DNA from: Streptomyces sp. NBRC 109706
GTDB lineage: Bacteria; Actinomycetota; Actinomycetes; Streptomycetales; Streptomycetaceae
Assembly (NCBI RefSeq): GCF_000974485.1
Contig: NZ_BBOM01000011.1
Span: 619,347 to 683,346 of the forward strand
Length of the DNA: 64,000 bases
Direction of reading: 5' to 3'
Shown: positions 25,201 through 44,900 of the stretch, in pieces
Layout of the letters: every line of letters starts with the position of its first letter
Position numbering within the stretch: position 1 is the first letter of the stretch
Translations under genes and position numbers: made by a program
The notes under the pieces: generated by a model
What the model saw: the letters and a program-made list of their open reading frames with translations, nothing else
Told to the model about the DNA's origin: nothing
Database searches by the model: none

Positions 25201-28005
25201 GACGGGCTGATTGGTTCGCTCCGGCTGCCTGCGTTCAGTCACGATGCGGAGGGGGCGCCGCCGGAGGTGGTGCTTTGGCCGGTGCCCCTCGGGGCCGAGG
25301 TCGGTTCCGTGCCCGACCGGGCACGGGCCGCGACCCTTCAGGCGCTCGCAACTCTCCAGCGGTGGTTGGCGGATGAACGGCTGACGGGCTCCCGGCTGGT
25401 GGTGGTGACCCGGCGGGCCGTCAGTACCGGCCCGGACGATCACCCCATCGATCTGGGCACGGCCGGTGTGTGGGGTCTGGTGCGCAGTGCCCAGACCGAG
25501 AATCCCGACCGGCTGGTTCTGGTGGACCTCGATGACGACGAACGCTCCCCCGCCGCCCTGCCTGTTGCTCTGGCCACGGGCGAGACCCAGCTCGCCATCC
25601 GCGCCGGCACCATCCTGACCCCGCGCCTGGCACCGGTCACGGCCGAGCCGCTGATGCCGGCGGGGACGACCGACTGGCGGCTTGGCCTCACCGAACGCGG
25701 CACGCTCGACGCGCTGACGACCCTGCCGAACCCGGCCGCGAGCGCCGACCTGGCCGAGGGCGAGGTACGCGTCGCCGTTCGGGCCGCCGGGCTGAACTTC
25801 CGCGATGTGCTGATCGCCCTTGGCATGTATCCCAACGAGCAGGCCCAGCTGGGCAGCGAGGGCGCCGGCGTGGTGATCGACGTCGGCCCCGGTGTCACCG
25901 ATCTCGCCCCGGGCGACCGGGTGTTGGGCTTTTTCACCGGAGGGTTCGCTCCGGTGACCGTCACCGATCGCCGGCTGCTCGCCCCGATGCCGAACGGTTG
26001 GTCGTTCGCTCAGGCCGCGGCCGTTCCGGTGGTCTATCTGACGGCCTACTACGGGCTGGTGGACCTGGGCCGCCTGCGGTCGGGGAACACGGTGCTCGTT
26101 CATGCCGCCGCCGGTGGCGTCGGGATGGCGGCCGCCGGGATCGCACGGCATCTGGGCGCGGAGGTGTTTGGCACGGCCAGCCCGGCCAAGTGGGACACGC
26201 TGCGCGCACAGGGCTTTGACGACGACCATCTGGCCTCCTCCCGCACGCTCGACTTCGTCGATGCCTTCACCGCTGCCACCGACGGGCACGGCATGGACGT
26301 GGTCCTGAACTCGCTGGCCAGGGATTTCATCGACGGTTCCCTCGCCCTTATGCCGCGCGGGGGCCGCTTCGTCGAAATGGGCAAGACCGACCTGCGGGAC
26401 GCCGAAGCCATCGCCCGCGACTTCCCCGGCGTCCACTACAGCGCGTTCGAGCTGATGGACGCCGGGCCCGACCGGATCCAGGAGATGCTGGTCGAGGTGC
26501 TGAAGCTGTTCGAACGGGGGGTTCTGCGGCCGATACCGCTGACCACCTGGGACATTCGGCAGGCACCCGAGGCATTCCGCTTCCTCTCGCAGGCCCGCAA
26601 TATCGGCAAGATCGTCCTTACCGTCCCGTCACCACTCCGCGCCGACGGCACGGTGCTGGTGACGGGTGGTACGGGCGTGTTGGGTGGGCTGGTGGCGCGG
26701 CACCTGGTGCTGGAACACGGGGTGCGCAGCCTGCTGCTGGTGAGTCGTAGCGGACCTTCGGCTTCGGGCGCGGCGGAACTGGCCTCAGAGCTAGAGCAGT
26801 TGGGGGCGCGGGTTGCGGTGGTTGCCTGTGATGTGGCGGACCGTGCGGCGCTGCGTGAGGTGTTGGTCGAGGCCGTTCCCGGGGAGTTCCCGCTGTCTGC
26901 TGTGGTGCATACGGCGGGGGTGTTGGACGACGGGGTGATCGAGTCGTTGACGCCGGAGCGGGTGGCGTCCGTGCTGCGTCCCAAGGTGGATGCGGCGTGG
27001 AACCTCCACGAACTCACCCGCGACCTCGACCTGGACGCGTTTGTTCTGTACTCCTCCTTCGCCGGCACGTTGGGCACGGCGGGGCAGGGGAACTATGCCG
27101 CCGCCAATGCCTTCCTCGATGCTCTCGCCCACCATCGCCGTTCCCTCGGCCTGCCGGCCACCTCCCTCGCCTGGGGGCTGTGGGCGGACGCCAGCGGCAT
27201 GACCGGCCACCTCGCCCATGCCGACCGGCAGCGGATGAGCCGCGACGGGCTCCTCCCCATGGCCGCACACGAAGGCGCCGCCCTACTTGACCGCGCGCGG
27301 GCCCACGGGCTGCCAACGCTGGTCCCGGCCAAGCTCGACCTTGGATCGTTGCGGGCTCGTGGTGGTGAGGTGCCGGCGGTGTTGCGGGGGTTGGTGGGTT
27401 CGGTGGTGGTGCGTCGGCGTCGGGAGGCGGCGGCCGGGGGGCGGGGTGGGGGTCAGGGGCCGACGTTGGTCGAGCGGCTTTCGGGGCTTGGTAGTGAGGA
27501 GGGGCGTGGGCTGTTGCTGGAGACGGTTCGGGGCGAGGTCGCGTCCGTGTTGGGGCATGCGGACCGGGAGACGGTCGCGCAGGACCGCGCGTTCAAGGAC
27601 CTCGGCTTCGACTCCCTGACCGCCGTCGAGCTCCGCAACCGCCTCAACACCCTCACCGGACTCCGCCTCCCCACCACCCTCGTCTTCGACCACCCGACCG
27701 CCGGCGAACTGGCCGCCCACCTCGGCGACCGGCTCAACGTGACCGGAGCGCCCCCGGGCGGTTCGACGACCGGCGCCGTCCTCGCCGATCTCGACCGACT
27801 CAAGCTGGTGCTCCAGTCCGACGGAGCCGACCAGGACGAACGCCGCGACATCATGGCGGCCCTCAGAGAGCTGATCAACATCTGCGACGCCGCGGGTGTC
27901 GCCAGCACCGGTACCGGTACCGGCGCAAACACCGGCCCGAACCAGGACGACATCGATTCGGCCACCGACGACGAGCTGTTCGCGCTCGTTGACGAGCGCG
28001 GCTGA
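13252..28005 (+). CDS. type I PKS: loading module, modules 1 and 2
   Basis: A 4917-residue modular polyketide synthase. Domain order: KSQ-AT-ACP; KS-AT-DH-KR-ACP; KS-AT-DH-ER-KR-ACP; C-terminal docking region (about 4830-4917). The loading KS has Gln188 in place of the nucleophilic Cys, so it decarboxylates malonyl-ACP to make the acetyl starter. Both extension ATs carry GHSQGE and YASH, the methylmalonyl signature. Both KRs have the LDD motif of B-type ketoreductases. The ATG follows GAAGGACGGGA. Leucine TTA codons occur at 3179 and 3710. It begins the PKS operon; the next PKS gene starts 55 bp downstream. Large internal stretches are nearly identical at DNA level to other modules and are rich in G/T-ending codons, unlike the flanking C-ending DNA. 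Confidence 0.96.
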   Translation: MNPTAATEQDDSLTPDDAIAVIGISCRYPQAADKRDLWRLLSEGRHTVTEVPSDRWDAAAHHSQDPATPGRMTSKWGSFLDRVDTFDPHFFGIPPREATFMDPQQRLLLELGWEVLEDAGIIPADIRDTRLGVFVGTMWDDYARLVYRDAVDTSTHHTASGIQRGIIANRLSHFLGARGPSLVVDTGQSSSLVAVHLACQSLLKGEADTAIAGGVNISILPESSVISSKWGGLSPDGRCHTFDARANGYVRGEGGGTVLLKPLKNAQADGDRVYCVIRGGATNNGAGQHLSTPSPQAQEDVLRAAYRRASVHPADVQYIELHGTGTPVGDPIEAAALGAVLGDDTDRAHGPLLVGSVKTNLGHLEGAAGITGLLKTILSLTHRALPPSLNFTTPNPDIPLDRLNLAVQQRLTAWPRDDRPLIAGVSSFGMGGTNCHLVLAEAPRGTAAPEPVSVETSGSSGVVVPWVVSGRSVVGLRAQAGRLASVLRADESGVDVVSVGSALVLSRSLFEHRGVVVGRGRGELLAGLEGLARGEGVAGVVSGGGVGVVFTGQGSQRVGMGLGLAGEFPVFAEVFGEVCGLFDELLGLSLREVIVSGVGLEGTGLAQCALFAVEVGLFRLLESFGVRVGVVGGHSVGEIVAAHVAGVLSLSDAVRLVEARGRLMQVLPTGGGMAAVEVTEEEVRSLLAGHPGVDLAAVNGPRSVVISGPEAAVVDAMEVVRGWGRRVKRLAVSHAFHSRLMDPMLEEFHRVVAGLSFAPARLPLVSALEGRTATDEELSAPEYWVRHVRQPVRFADVVRTMEEEHRVRRFLELGPDAVLTPQVDASLTNEGPESVTVAALRADRPEPDTFLTALAHLHVHGTPVNWTTHLNPTPHRHIDLPTYAFQRRRYWIDAPAGSAQPPSPSALPATVETDERQRTFAEQLATLPAAEQQRAVSELITRHIAMGLGYADGETVALKLPFSELGFDSMTAVEFRNGLAAATGLSLGTGLLFDYPTPTSLAAHLHDRLTGNDQAAADVAPTRTAASALDEPIAIVGMACRYPGGTSSPEELWQLVVESGDVVGPFPDDRGWDLDALYDADPDRTGKSYTRAGGFLHNAAEFDAAFFGISPREALGMDPQQRLLLETAWETVERAGLDPQSLSGREVGVFVGATASDYGPRMHDAPETIEGHVLTGATPSVLSGRIAYQLGLVGPAVTVDTACSSSLVALHLAAQALRSGECEMALAGGVTVMASPGMFVEFSRQRGLSADGRCKAFAAGADGTGWGEGVGMLLLERLSDARRNGHRVLAVVRGSAVNQDGASNGLTAPNGPSQQRVIRAALASGGLSVSDVDVVEAHGTGTRLGDPIEADALLATYGRGRSVDRPLWLGSVKSNIGHTQAAAGVAGVIKMVMAMRVGVLPRTLHVDEPTPHVDWSVGAVELLRESREWPEVGRLRRAAVSSFGVSGTNAHVVLEQGDPEPVPVEAPESVVPWVVSGRSVVGLRAQAGRLAQVLRADESVSVRAVASALVSSRSLFERRAVVVGRGRGELLAGLEGVARGEGLGSGGGLGVGRGVFVFPGQGAQWVGMGVGLLESSVVFGEWMGRCEEVLSEFVDWSLVGVLRSGDGGLLGRVDVVQPVSFAVMVSLAGLWRSLGVEPDAVVGHSQGEIAAAVVAGGLSLRDGARVVVLRSRLIAEELAGRGGMVSVALPVGRVGEWLVGRRVEVAAVNAPSSVVLAGDPVDLDGVVEGLREAGVRTRRVPVDYASHTSHVESIEAQLLDALASVEPRRLKVPMFSTVTGDWITESDGAFSAGYWFRNLRQQVRFEEAVARLLGEGFGVFIESSAHPVLSVAVTETAEAHGFADRAVSVGSLRRDNGDLDQFLASVGEVFVHGVDVDWRSVLPATTGWVDLPTYAFERERFWLRPTVQVGDVGSAGLAVGGHPLVGAVVDLAGGDGMVLTGRLSQRTHAWLADHGVLGTVLLPGTAFVELALTAGDRVGCGHLEELTLAAPMVLPEGMSVQLQVVLGTGDESGRREITIYSRPEAPEADDGDWTRHASGQLTSHAPMAPAEFTHWPPPHASEVDLTDIYAKVAERGYDYGPVFQGLTRLWRGDEAIWAEVTLPEEEHHTSFTLHPALLDATLHPLLPGAGSNEGPVVLPFSWTGVTVHASGATTLRVRLTSTGQDTVSLTATDAVGALVVTADELALRPVSEGALRAAGPGAGSLFQLPWVELSAEPTVTDGSSAWAALGGAEDGLAMGSLRLPAFSHDAEGAPPEVVLWPVPLGAEVGSVPDRARAATLQALATLQRWLADERLTGSRLVVVTRRAVSTGPDDYPVDLSVAGIWGLVRSAQTENPDRLVLVDLDDDDRSVAALPVALATGETQLAIRAGTILTPRLAPVTAEQVSAGGGGLGSGTVLVTGGTGVLGGLVARHAVVEHGIRSLLLLSRSGPSAPGAAELASELEELGARVAVVACDVADREALRSVLAEAVPEEFPLSAVVHTAGVLDDGVIGSLTPERVAAVLRPKADAAWNLHELTVDLDLKAFVLYSSVVGLIGGPGQANYAAANTFLDALARHRRSLGLPATSLAWGLWGEASGMTGAMAAGDVARMARSGIAQLTRADGMRLFDAGLATDHALLVPIRFDQTSLRSRLAESGEIPSLFSGLVRPRRATRGQNAPTSTSSLGSRLAGLSREEQQRLVLQLIRGQVAEVLGHTDHEAIAAERPFKDLGFDSLTAVELRNRLGAASGLRLPTTLVFDYPTPNEVVAYFLDELLSADEPAPRDEAASGPAADDEPIAIVGMACRFPGGVSSPEDLWRLVTEEADAIGDFPTDRGWDIDALYDPNPEQPGRTYTRQGGFLYDAAEFDAGFFGISPREALAMDPQQRLLLETAWETFERAGIPVDSVRGSQTGVFAGLMYHDYAPALQDMPAELEGILLTGNTGSVISGRIAYQLGLVGPAVTVDTACSSSLVALHLAAQALRSGECDMALAGGVAVMSTPGTFVEFSRQRGLSADGRCKAFAAGADGTGWGEGVGMLLVERLSDARRNGHRVLAVVRGSAVNQDGASNGLTAPNGPSQQRVIRAALASGGLSVSDVDVVEAHGTGTRLGDPIEADALLATYGRGRSVDRPLWLGSVKSNIGHTQAAAGVAGVIKMVMAMRVGVLPRTLHVDEPTPHVDWSVGAVELLTEAREWPETDRLRRAAVSSFGVSGTNAHVVLEQGDPEPEPVETPESSGAVVPWVVSGNSVAGLRAQAGRLAQALRADEGGVDVASVASALVSSRSLFEHRAVVVGRERGELLAGLDAVVGGGSGGSLVVGGVGRGVFVFPGQGAQWVGMGVGLLESSVVFGEWMGRCEEVLSEFVDWSLVGVLRSGDGGLLGRVDVVQPVSFAVMVSLAGLWRSLGVEPDAVVGHSQGEIAAAVVAGGLSLRDGARVVVLRSRLIAEELAGRGGMVSVALPVGRVGEWLVGRRVEVAAVNAPSSVVLAGDPVDLDSVVEGLREAGVRTRRVPVDYASHTSHVEGIREQLLEALEGVEPRRLRVPMFSTVTGDWITESDGAFSAGYWFRNLRQQVRFEEAVARLLGEGFGVFIESSAHPVLSVAVTETAEAHGFADRAVSVGSLRRDNGDLDQFLASVGEVFVHGVDVDWQSVLPATTGWVDLPTYAFERERFWLRPTVQVGDVGSAGLAVGGHPLVGAVVDLAGGDGVVLTGRLSQRTHAWLADHGVLGTVLLPGTAFVELALTAGDRVGCGHLEELTLAAPMVLSGGMSVQLQVVLGSGDESGRREITIYSRPEAPEADDGDWTRHASGQLTPEPQPATPDVEFAHWPPQHASEVDVTDVYAKVAERGYDYGPVFQGLTRLWRGDEAIWAEVTLPEEEHHTSFTLHPALLDAATHPLVPGVIDQERPLSLPFSWTGVTVHATGATTLRVRLTSTGQDTVSLTATDTAGALVVTADELALRPVSEGALRAAGPGAGSLFHLPWVELSAEPTVTDGPPAWAALGGAEDGLIGSLRLPAFSHDAEGAPPEVVLWPVPLGAEVGSVPDRARAATLQALATLQRWLADERLTGSRLVVVTRRAVSTGPDDHPIDLGTAGVWGLVRSAQTENPDRLVLVDLDDDERSPAALPVALATGETQLAIRAGTILTPRLAPVTAEPLMPAGTTDWRLGLTERGTLDALTTLPNPAASADLAEGEVRVAVRAAGLNFRDVLIALGMYPNEQAQLGSEGAGVVIDVGPGVTDLAPGDRVLGFFTGGFAPVTVTDRRLLAPMPNGWSFAQAAAVPVVYLTAYYGLVDLGRLRSGNTVLVHAAAGGVGMAAAGIARHLGAEVFGTASPAKWDTLRAQGFDDDHLASSRTLDFVDAFTAATDGHGMDVVLNSLARDFIDGSLALMPRGGRFVEMGKTDLRDAEAIARDFPGVHYSAFELMDAGPDRIQEMLVEVLKLFERGVLRPIPLTTWDIRQAPEAFRFLSQARNIGKIVLTVPSPLRADGTVLVTGGTGVLGGLVARHLVLEHGVRSLLLVSRSGPSASGAAELASELEQLGARVAVVACDVADRAALREVLVEAVPGEFPLSAVVHTAGVLDDGVIESLTPERVASVLRPKVDAAWNLHELTRDLDLDAFVLYSSFAGTLGTAGQGNYAAANAFLDALAHHRRSLGLPATSLAWGLWADASGMTGHLAHADRQRMSRDGLLPMAAHEGAALLDRARAHGLPTLVPAKLDLGSLRARGGEVPAVLRGLVGSVVVRRRREAAAGGRGGGQGPTLVERLSGLGSEEGRGLLLETVRGEVASVLGHADRETVAQDRAFKDLGFDSLTAVELRNRLNTLTGLRLPTTLVFDHPTAGELAAHLGDRLNVTGAPPGGSTTGAVLADLDRLKLVLQSDGADQDERRDIMAALRELINICDAAGVASTGTGTGANTGPNQDDIDSATDDELFALVDERG
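13297..16290 (+). other. PKS loading module (KSQ-AT-ACP)
   Basis: KSQ spans residues about 17-442 with Gln188 in VDTGQSSSL. The AT spans about 548-886, with nucleophile Ser635 in GHSVGE and HAFH at 734-737, indicating malonyl-CoA. The ACP carries Ser969 in LGFDS. Predicted product: acetyl starter by decarboxylation of malonate. Confidence 0.9.
16345..21510 (+). other. PKS module 1 (KS-AT-DH-KR-ACP, methylmalonyl)
   Basis: KS Cys1203 in DTACSSS; AT Ser1645 and YASH at 1744-1747; DH His1954 in HGVLGTVLLPG and Asp2119 in DATLH, both intact; KR with LDD at 2487-2489 and Tyr2544; ACP Ser2714. No ER. Predicted result: a methyl-branched trisubstituted double bond (C14=C15 of the chain). Confidence 0.88.
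21580..27735 (+). other. PKS module 2 (KS-AT-DH-ER-KR-ACP, methylmalonyl)
   Basis: KS Cys2947; AT Ser3393 and YASH at 3492-3495; DH His3702 and Asp3869 in DAATH; ER about 4138-4456 with NADPH motif HAAAGGVGMAA and Tyr4193 in LGMYP, the position region linked to ER methyl stereochemistry; KR with LDD and Tyr4615; ACP Ser4788. It is the only fully reducing module. Predicted result: saturated CH2-CH(CH3). Confidence 0.88.
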
Positions 28006-28060
28006 TCCAGCCCTGCCACCAACAGCACCGTCCACCCACGCTGCGGGAGCACGATCACAG

Positions 28061-38866
<10,806 letters not shown>

Positions 38867-38910
38867 CCCCCTTCCGGAATCTACTCGTCGCCCGATGAGG
38901 AAGTGACACG

Positions 38911-41900
38911 GTGCAGGAAGATCACGCAGGTCAGAAGGATCAGCAGGCTCAGCAGGAGAAGGTCGTCGAATACCTCAGAAAGGTGACGGCCGACCTTCGG
39001 CAGGCGCGGCAACGGATTGACGATCTGGAGTACCGGAGCAACGAGCCGATCGCGATCGTGGGCATGGCCTGCCGATTCCCCGGTGGGGTGGGCTCTCCGG
39101 AGGATCTATGGAATCTGGTGAAACATGGCCGGGATGCCATCTCCGCCTTTCCCGACGACCGTGGTTGGAATCTCGAAGAGCTGTATGACGCCGATCCGGA
39201 TCATCCCGGCACCAGCTATGTCCGCGATGGCGGTTTCCTCTACGCCGCGCCCGAGTTCGATGCCGGATTCTTCGGGATATCGCCACGAGAGGCATTGGCG
39301 ATGGACCCGCAACAGCGAATGCTTCTGGAAATAGCCTGGGAGACCGTCGAACAGGCCGGAATCGACGCCAGCACCCTCCGGGGGAGTGACACCGGCGTCT
39401 TCGTCGGGGCGACGGGCCAGGAATACGGGCCCCGGGTAGGGGCCGCGCCGGAAAGCGTTGAGGGCGTTCTGCTGACCGGCAGCACCCTGAGCATCATGTC
39501 GGGCCGTATCGCCTATCAACTGGGCTTTGTCGGCCCGGCGGTGACGGTGGACACGGCCTGCTCCTCCTCGCTCGTTGCCCTGCACCAGGCGGTGCGGGCG
39601 CTGCGTTCGGGTGAATGCGGCATGGCACTCGCCGGCGGCGTCGCCATCATGTCCACCCCCTCCGGCTTTATCGAGTTCAGCCGTCAACGCGGACTGTCGA
39701 ACGACGGCCGCTGTCGCGCGTTCGCTGCGGGTGCGGATGGGACGGGGTGGGGTGAGGGTGCGGGGATGTTGTTGTTGGAGCGGTTGTCGGACGCTCGACG
39801 GAATGGTCATCGGGTGTTGGCGGTGGTGCGGGGTTCGGCGGTGAACCAGGACGGTGCGTCCAACGGCCTGACCGCGCCCAGCGGACCGGCCCAACAGCGG
39901 GTGATTCGGCAGGCGTTGGCGAACGCGGGTCTGTCGACCTCCGATGTGGACGCGGTGGAGGCGCATGGCACGGGGACCAGGCTCGGTGATCCGATCGAGG
40001 CGGATGCGCTGCTGGCGACCTATGGGCGGGGACGGCCGGCGGATCGTCCGCTGTGGTTGGGGTCGGTGAAGTCCAATATCGGGCATACCCAGGCCGCCGC
40101 CGGCGTGGCGGGGGTCATCAAGATGGTGCTGGCCATGCGGCACGGGGTCCTGCCGCGCACGCTGCATGTGGACGAGCCCACGCCCCATGTCGACTGGTCT
40201 TCCGGCGCGGTGGAGTTGTTGACGGAGGCCCGCCCCTGGCCCGAAAGCGACCGTCCACGCCGAGCCGCCGTCTCCGCTTTCGGCATCAGCGGCACCAACA
40301 CCCATGTCATCGTCGAGCAGTATGCGTCGACGGAACCCGAGCCCGGGGAGGTGTCGGGGGCGGTGGTGCCGTGGGTGGTGTCGGGGCGTTCGGTGGCGGG
40401 GTTGCGTGCGCAGGCGGGGCGGTTGGCTTCGGTTTTGCGGGCGGATGAGAGCGTGAGTGTGGGTGGGGTGGCGTCGGCGTTGGTGTTGTCGCGTTCGTTG
40501 TTTGAGCATCGGGGTGTGGTGGTGGGTCGGGAGCGTGACGAACTGCTGTCCGGTCTGGAGGGGTTGGCTCGTGGTGAGGGGATTGCGGGTGTGGTCTCGG
40601 GTGGTGGGGTGGGTGTGGTGTTCACCGGTCAGGGGTCCCAGCGGGTGGGGATGGGGTTGGGGTTGGCGGCGGAGTTTCCGGTGTTCGCCGAGCACTTCTC
40701 CGAGGTGTGTGGGTTGTTCGACGAGCTGTTGGGTCTGTCTCTGCGCGAGGTGATCGCGTCGGGGGTGGGGTTGGAGGGGACGGGGCTGGCGCAGTGCGCG
40801 CTGTTCGCTGTCGAGGTCGGGCTTTTCCGTCTGTTGGAGTCGTTCGACGTTCCGGTGGGGGTGGTGGGTGGTCATTCGGTGGGTGAGATCGTGGCCGCAC
40901 ATGTTGCCGGGGTGTTGTCGCTGTCGGATGCGGTGCGGTTGGTGGAGGCGCGGGGGCGGTTGATGCAGGCGCTGCCAACGGGTGGCGCGATGGCGGCACT
41001 TGAGGCCACCGAGGAGGAGACCGGTAGCCTTTTGGACGATCATCCCGGGGTGGATCTGGCGGCGGTGAACGGTCCACGGTCCGTAGTGGTCTCCGGCCCC
41101 GAAACAGCCGTGGTCGATGCCATGGAGGACATCAGGGGTCGGGGTCGGCGGGTGAAGCGGCTGGCGGTCAGCCACGCCTTCCACTCCCGGTTGATGGATC
41201 CGATGCTGGCGGAGTTCCACCGGGTGGTGGCCGGCCTCTCCTTCGCTCCCGCGCGCCTTCCGTTGGTTTCCGCGCTCGAAGGGCGCACCGCCACGGATGA
41301 GGAGCTGTCGACGCCCGAGTACTGGGTGCGGCATGTGCGCCAGCCCGTCCGCTTCGCCGACATCGTCCACACCATGCACGACGAGTATCAGGTCCGCCGG
41401 TTCCTCGAACTCGGCCCCGACGCGGTCCTCACCCCCCAGATCGAAGCAGCCCTCACCGATCAGCAACCCGAACCCACCACCGTCCCCGCCCTACGCGCCG
41501 ACCGCCCCGAACCCGACACCTTCCTCACCGCCCTCGCCCACCTCCATGTCCATGGCACCCCCGTCAACTGGACCCCCCACCTCAACCCCACCCCCCACCG
41601 CCACATCGACCTCCCCACCTACGCCTTCCAACGCCGCCGCTACTGGCTGGACGCACCCGAGGCCACCCCGGCCGGCAGCCGTGCTACCCCCGCCCCGCTG
41701 GACCCGGTGACGGCGACGGCGGCGGAGGAGGAGAGTTCCCCCGGCGCACTGCTCCACCAGTGGCTCGCCGGCCGCACCGGTGCCCAACGCGAGCGCGCCC
41801 TGCACGACTTCGTACGTGAGCAGGTCGCCTCGGCGCTCGGCTATGACGATCCCGCCGAGATCGCGCCCGACCGGGCCTTCGCCGAGCTGGGCCTGACGTC

Positions 41901-44900
41901 GATCACCGCCGTCGACCTGCGCGGCCGGCTGAACGAGGCGACGGGCCTCCGGCTGCCCGTCGGACTCGCCTTCGACTTCCCCACCACCCGCGCCCTCGCC
42001 GCCCGTCTGGATTCCGAACTCACCGGCACCACAACGGAGTTGGTGCAGGCGCAGCGGGCGGGCCAGGACGACGACGACCCCGTCGTGGTCATCGGGATGG
42101 CATGCCGGTTCCCCGGGGGAGTGGCGACGCCGGACGATCTCTGGCGGCTCGTCGCCGACGGCGTCGACGCGGTGACCCCCTTCCCCGAGGACCGAGGCTG
42201 GGACACCGAAGGGCTCTACGATCCGGACCCGGACCGTTCCGGCCGAACGTATGCCCGGGACGGCGGCTTTCTGCACGAGGCACCGGACTTCGACGCCGAC
42301 TTCTTCGGCATCTCGCCACGCGAGGCGCTGGGCATGGACCCGCAGCAGCGGCTGCTGCTGGAGACCAGCTGGGAGGCCCTGGAACGAGGCGGCGTCAACC
42401 CGGCTTCGGTGCGCGGCACCCAGGTCGGCGTGTTCGTCGGCGCCTCCTGGCAGGCGTACGGGCCCGAGCTGTCGGCGGCGCCCGAGCAGGTGGAGGGCCG
42501 ACTGCTCACCGGCGGCGCCCCCAGCATCATGTCGGGGCGCGTCGCCTACGAACTCGGCCTCAACGGGCCGGCGTTGACGATCGACACGGCCTGCTCCTCG
42601 TCCCTCGTCGGGGTCCATCTGGCCGCCCAGGCGCTGCGCGGCGGCGAGTGCCGGATGGCGTTGGCCGGCGGTGTGACGGTGATGTCCACGCCGGGGGCCT
42701 TCGTCGAGTTCTCCCGGCAACGGGGGCTCGCGCCCGACGGCCGCTGCAAGGCGTTCGCGGCCTCGGCGGACGGCACCAACTTCGCCGAGGGCATCGGCAT
42801 GCTGGTCCTTGAACGGCTGTCCGACGCGCGCCGCGACGGGCACCGGGTGCTGGCGGTGGTGCGCGGCACCGCCATCAACCAGGACGGCGCCTCGAACGGA
42901 CTCACCGCGCCCAACGGCCAGGCCCAGCAGCGGGTGATCCGGCAGGCGCTGGCCAACGCCGGCCTCTCCGCCGTCGATGTGGACGTGGTCGAGGCACACG
43001 GCACCGGCACCAGGCTCGGCGACCCCATCGAGGCGGAGGCGCTGCTGGCCACCTATGGCCAGGACCGGCCGGACGGCCGGCCGCTGTGGCTCGGCTCGCT
43101 GAAGTCGAACATCGGGCACACCCAGCACGCCTCCGGAGTCGCCGGCATCATCAAGATGATCCAGTCCATGCGGCAGGGCGTGCTGCCCAGGACCCTGCAT
43201 GTCGACCGGCCGACCCCCGACGTGGACTGGACCTCGGGCTCCATCGAGCTGCTGACGGAACCCCGCCCGTGGACGGACACCGAGCGCCCACGACGGGCCG
43301 CCGTCTCCTCGTTCGGCTTCAGCGGCACCAACGCCCACATCATCCTGGAGGCGCCCACGCCCCAGCCGGCGCCCACGCCCACCCCCGACAACGAGCCGCC
43401 GCGGGACGACGCCGAGACCGAACACACCGTCCTCCCCTGGGTCCTGACCGCCCGTGGCGACGCCGCACTGCGCGACCAGGCCGCCGCCCTGCACCGAAGC
43501 GTGGAGCGGACCCCGGACACCGACACGGCCGATATCGCCTGGTCGCTGACCGCCACCCGCGCCGTGCTGGAGAACCGCGCCGTCGTCCTCGGCGAGGACC
43601 GGTCCTCGCTCATCGCCGCGCTGGGCGAGCTGGCCGCCGGCACCCCGTCGGAGTCCGTCGTCACCGGAACCGCCACCGCCGGCAGCGAACGGGTGGTGTT
43701 CGTCTTCCCCGGACAGGGCGCGCAGTGGGAGGGCATGGCCGCCGAACTGCTCGACAGCGCACCGGTGTTCGCCCGTTCCATGGCCCGGTGCGACGCCGCG
43801 CTCGCCGAGTTCACCGGCTGGTCCGTGCTCGACGTGGTGCGCCGCGTCGAAGGCGCGCCACCGCTGCGGCGGGTGGACGTACTCCAGCCGGCCCTCTTCG
43901 CGGTCATGGTCTCCCTGGCCGAGCTATGGCGCTCGCTGGGCGTGGAGCCCGCCGCGGTGGTGGGCCACTCCCAGGGGGAGATTGCCGCCGCCCATGTCGT
44001 CGGCGGCCTGTCCCTGCGCGACGCGGCCCGCCTGGTCGCACTCCGCAGCCTCGCCCTGCTGCGGCTCTCCGGCAGAGGCGCCATGGCCTCGCTGCCGCTC
44101 TCGGTGTCCGAGGTGGAGAAACGCCTCACACCATGGAGCGACGCCCTCTCCGTCGCCGCGATCACCGGCCCCAACGTCACCGTGGTGTCCGGCGCCCCCG
44201 AAGCCCTCGACGCGCTGCTCGCCGAGGTGGCCGCCGACGGGGTGCGCGCCCGCCGCATCCCCGGCGTGGACGCCGCCGGCCACTCACCGCAGGTCGAGGA
44301 GCTGCGGGAACACCTCCTCGACGTGCTCTCCGCCGTCCGGCCACGCCCCTCCACCATCCCGTTCTACTCCACGGTGACCGGCACCCAACTCGACACCGCC
44401 GAACTCGACGCCGACTACTGGTACCGCAACATGCGCGAACCGGTGCGGTTCCAACCGGCCGTCCAGGCCCTCGCCGAGCAGACACGGGCCGGCGTCGTCG
44501 TCGAGGTCAGCCCGCATCCGGTGCTCACCATCGGGATCCAGGAAACCGTCGACGCACTCGACACCGACGCCCTGGTACTGGGCACCCTGCGCCGCGACAA
44601 CGGAGGCCCCGTCCAGTTCCTGCACGCGCTCGCCCAGGTCTTCGTCCGAGGGGCGAACGTCAACTGGAACGCGCTGTTCGACACCACCGGCCCACGGCTT
44701 CCCGTCGACCTGCCCACCTACGCCTTCCAACGCACCCGCTTCTGGCTACCCGCCGGCTCCGGCCAGGGCGACGTGACCTCGGCCGGACTGTCCCCCGCCG
44801 ACCACCCGCTGCTGGGCGCCGAGGTGCCGGTCGCCGGCGAGGACGGCACCCTGGTGCTGACCGGGCGGCTCGGCCTCCGCACCCACCGCTGGCTCGCGGA